Assembly: GCA_949284445.1 (NCBI GenBank)
Contig: CASDVP010000003.1
Span: 203,051 to 250,424, forward strand
Source of the DNA: an uncultured Bacillota bacterium
Lineage (GTDB): Bacteria > Bacillota_I > Bacilli_A > RFN20 > CAG-288
Direction: 5' to 3'
Length of the DNA: 47,374 nt
The translations under genes and the position numbers were made by a program. Positions 45,638-47,374 of the stretch are shown here, in pieces. Each line of letters opens with the position of its first letter. The stretch's first letter is position 1. The notes beneath the pieces were generated by a model. The model ran no database searches and was not told the DNA's origin. It saw nothing but the letters and a program-made list of their open reading frames with translations.

Positions 45638-46537
45638 CTAAATGATATTCATATCTTCTTGAATCAAAGTATCAATGAGACCATCTCCAAGGCCGATCAT
45701 CGGCACTAAGATGATTTTAGAGTTCAAAATTTCAGTTGCTGTCATATATATTTTTCCAGCAGGTATGATGACATCAGCTCTGTCTGGTTTTAATTTATAT
45801 TTTTCCATTCTTTCAGAAATTGTCAGTTCTTTTAAATCTTTATATTCCTTTTTAAAATCAGATACCAAAAGCACATGATTTCCTTTTCTCTCATGATGAG
45901 ATGACATCTTCCAATATCGATTGATATTGCCGCCAGTGCCGACGATATCTAAGTCTCCGAATTCATCATGATATCCCTTTAAAAGCTTTTTAAACCTCTT
46001 CCATGTCTCAGGTTTATCAGCTTCAGCTAAGATTCTTAAAGTTCCGATTGGAAAGGAATTAGATTCAACAACTTTCTTTTTATGATATAAAGTGACTTCT
46101 GTAGATCCACCACCAACATCAACAAAAACATAAGTGTCATCTAAGTTTAATTCTTTTGCAATTTTAGAAATAGTAGAAGCTTCTTCTTGACCGGAAAGAA
46201 TCTCTAATTCCACATCTGTTTGTTCCTTGATTTTAGCGATTATTTCAGCTCCATTTGCAGCTTCTCTAAGCGCAGAAGTAGCTACCGCTTTAAAGGCTAT
46301 AACATCATAAATATTCATCAACATTTTAAACGCTTGGATAGAATCGATCAGTTGTTTTTCTTTCTTTTCTTTGATCTCACCATATTTAAAAACATCGACT
46401 CCTAATCTTAATGGGACACGCACTTCTTGCACGATAAAAGTTTCTATTGAGCCATTTGCAGTTTGTGAAACATTCTTTATCTTCATTCTAGCTGCGTTAG
46501 TACCGACATCAATGCTGCCATAATAGCCGTTTTTCAT
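45638..46537 (-). CDS. Ppx/GppA-family phosphatase
   Basis: About 299 residues from the ATG at 46537 (GGAG 12 bp upstream; the earlier ATG at 46561 would place the ribosome site inside the frame). The ASKHA phosphatase core is clear: GSIDVGTNAARMKI, ATSALREAANG, FVDVGGGSTEVTLYH (phosphate 2 loop), SFPIGTLRI and DIVGTGGNINRYWK. Only the catalytic core is present, without the C-terminal HD-like extension of long Ppx. It would hydrolyse polyphosphate or pppGpp. It is a single gene separated from lysS by about 155 bp. Confidence 0.88.
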   Translation of the reverse strand: MKNGYYGSIDVGTNAARMKIKNVSQTANGSIETFIVQEVRVPLRLGVDVFKYGEIKEKKEKQLIDSIQAFKMLMNIYDVIAFKAVATSALREAANGAEIIAKIKEQTDVELEILSGQEEASTISKIAKELNLDDTYVFVDVGGGSTEVTLYHKKKVVESNSFPIGTLRILAEADKPETWKRFKKLLKGYHDEFGDLDIVGTGGNINRYWKMSSHHERKGNHVLLVSDFKKEYKDLKELTISERMEKYKLKPDRADVIIPAGKIYMTATEILNSKIILVPMIGLGDGLIDTLIQEDMNII

Positions 46538-46638
46538 ATAGATAAATAGCTCCTTCAACATCTATCTATTTTAAAAGATAACGAATTAATATTAGTAGTA
46601 AAATTTATTTTTTTGCTTTGTATCTCATTTGTTGTTTT

Positions 46639-46701
46639 GTTAACCAATGTTAATTTTTGTTTACTATGATTAACAATTATGATAAATTAACTATCGTTAA
46701 C
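46639..46701. promoter_or_regulatory. Cluster of GTTAAC half-sites before the YgbA-like gene
   Basis: Five TTAA(C) boxes occur in 63 bp, two of them full GTTAAC palindromes (46639-46644 and 46696-46701). They overlap a weak plus-strand promoter (TTTACT, 17 bp, TAAATT). A repressor or redox regulator site is possible. Confidence 0.3.
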
Positions 46702-46707
46702 ATTTTT

Positions 46708-47067
46708 ATGAAGCAAAACAAAGAATTAAAAGCCTGGGAAACAGAAAAGAAATATATCCCGATCATGATTAAAAAGTATTGTCATCACAATCATCACACA
46801 AAAAGAAATGAGCTCTGTTCTGAATGTCAAAAGCTGACTGAATATGCTCTCTTCAGACTGAGTGTTTGTCCTTTTAAGAAAAATAAGAAGTTCTGTTCTT
46901 GTTGCAAGATTCATTGTTATCAACCACCTTATAAAGAACAGATCAGAAACGTTATGAAATATAGTGGACCAAGAATGATTTTCACACATCCGATATTCGC
47001 GTTTAAACATGTGTTTCAGATGATTTCATATAAAAGAAAGTTGAAGAAAACAAGCCATGATAGATAA
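46708..47067 (+). CDS. YgbA-like, nitrous-oxide-stimulated-promoter family protein
   Basis: About 119 residues from the ATG at 46708; an upstream ATG at 46666 would add 14 residues, and neither has a ribosome site. Cys-rich: LCSECQKLTEYALFRLSVCPF, KFCSCCKIHCYQPPYKEQIRNVMKY, SGPRMIFTHPIFAFKH. This Cys-His pattern is diagnostic of the family around E. coli YgbA, which is induced by nitric oxide and aids recovery from NO stress. The Cys residues probably hold a metal. The next gene starts 10 bp inside its end, so an ABC exporter is co-transcribed. Confidence 0.85.
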   Translation: MKQNKELKAWETEKKYIPIMIKKYCHHNHHTKRNELCSECQKLTEYALFRLSVCPFKKNKKFCSCCKIHCYQPPYKEQIRNVMKYSGPRMIFTHPIFAFKHVFQMISYKRKLKKTSHDR

Positions 47068-47374
47068 AGATTTATTCAAACTTTTAGGAAACAAGAAAAA
47101 ATATATCTTTTACGTTGTAGCACTGATGATCTTATCTCTGCTAGCTAATACTGCTATTACAACAAGTATCTGTTTAGCTATTTATTATCTGATCGACCAA
47201 GCAGAAGCATTGTTTTATATCTATCCGATACTCATTTTTCTTTTCAGCATTATCGTTCGTTATTTGACATCACGCGGAACTAATCATATCAAAGATTTGG
47301 TGGGTAGAAGAGTTAAAAAAGAACTTCGCGAACGCGCATATAAAAAGAGTTTATCTCTAGGTGTGAGATGCATA
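47057..47374 (+). CDS. ABC exporter N-terminal half (CydD/CydC-like), cut by window end
   Basis: The frame from the ATG at 47057 (overlapping the previous stop by 11 bp) stays open to the window edge (106 codons). It encodes a type IV ABC exporter membrane domain: helix 1 at about 15-40, helix 2 at about 52-68, then SRGTNHIKDLVGRRVKKELRERAYKK, a typical coupling region. It resembles CydD/CydC-type thiol exporters; the nucleotide-binding domain is outside the window, so this is tentative. Confidence 0.7.
   Translation, partial: MIDKDLFKLLGNKKKYIFYVVALMILSLLANTAITTSICLAIYYLIDQAEALFYIYPILIFLFSIIVRYLTSRGTNHIKDLVGRRVKKELRERAYKKSLSLGVRCI

Noticed and set aside
1..47374. tRNA or rRNA genes, integrase or IS transposase
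   Set aside because: None could be recognised on either strand by reading; a tool-based scan would be needed to exclude a tRNA.

Overview
The window is AT-rich and uses the standard genetic code (tryptophan codons read TGG). It has strong Shine-Dalgarno sequences, many Cys-anchored lipoproteins with Ser/Asn-rich linkers, lysS and tldD/tldE, and anaerobic sulfatase chemistry. This suggests an anaerobic, low-GC member of the Bacilli close to the Mollicutes-related gut lineages (Erysipelotrichales/RF39-like); this placement is an inference from style and content.

Layout. (1) 1-6.55 kb, minus strand: a glycan operon of a small membrane protein, a double-anchored GH3 glycosidase with swapped domain order, and two lipoproteins with carbohydrate-binding-like modules; the last runs off the left edge. 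(2) 6.76-8.8 kb, plus strand: a TIR-methyltransferase fusion and a GNAT acetyltransferase. (3) 8.87-10.18 kb: a DUF4143 ATPase broken at an A7 tract, behind two palindromic operators. (4) 10.46-16.52 kb, minus strand: a sulfatase operon of radical-SAM maturase, multi-module sulfatase and surface lipoprotein, with a LacI/CcpA-type operator inside its promoter and a long hairpin terminator. (5) 16.6-37.3 kb: an accessory/defence island with two further DUF4143 ATPases, an AAA-ATPase/AbiH pair, a DUF3883 nuclease-like protein, a helicase-nuclease plus Argonaute-like pair resembling DdmDE with downstream accessory ORFs, a decayed DNA methyltransferase, a Fic protein, a Phd/PIN toxin-antitoxin pair and several broken genes. 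(6) 37.3-45.5 kb, minus strand: a compact housekeeping operon lysS - DUF2974 hydrolase - ABC ATPase - ABC permease - tldD - tldE - DUF6155-like gene, ending in a terminator. (7) 45.6 kb to the end: a Ppx/GppA phosphatase, a YgbA-like protein and the start of an ABC exporter.

The most interesting region is 23.4-30.3 kb. A 1167-residue SF2 helicase carries a C-terminal PD-(D/E)XK-like motif and is followed at once by a 579-residue protein whose C-terminal half reads like a catalytically dead MID-PIWI. That is the composition of DdmDE plasmid-elimination systems. Here it sits behind remnants of a methyltransferase and in front of a DUF5677/HEPN-like ORF that may be split by an A7 frameshift. Several accessory genes carry their own repeated or palindromic promoter elements, which suggests self-contained, autoregulated modules. 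Five or six loci are broken by frameshifts, deletions or a nonsense codon, so decay of the island, or homopolymer error in the assembly, has to be separated from biology.
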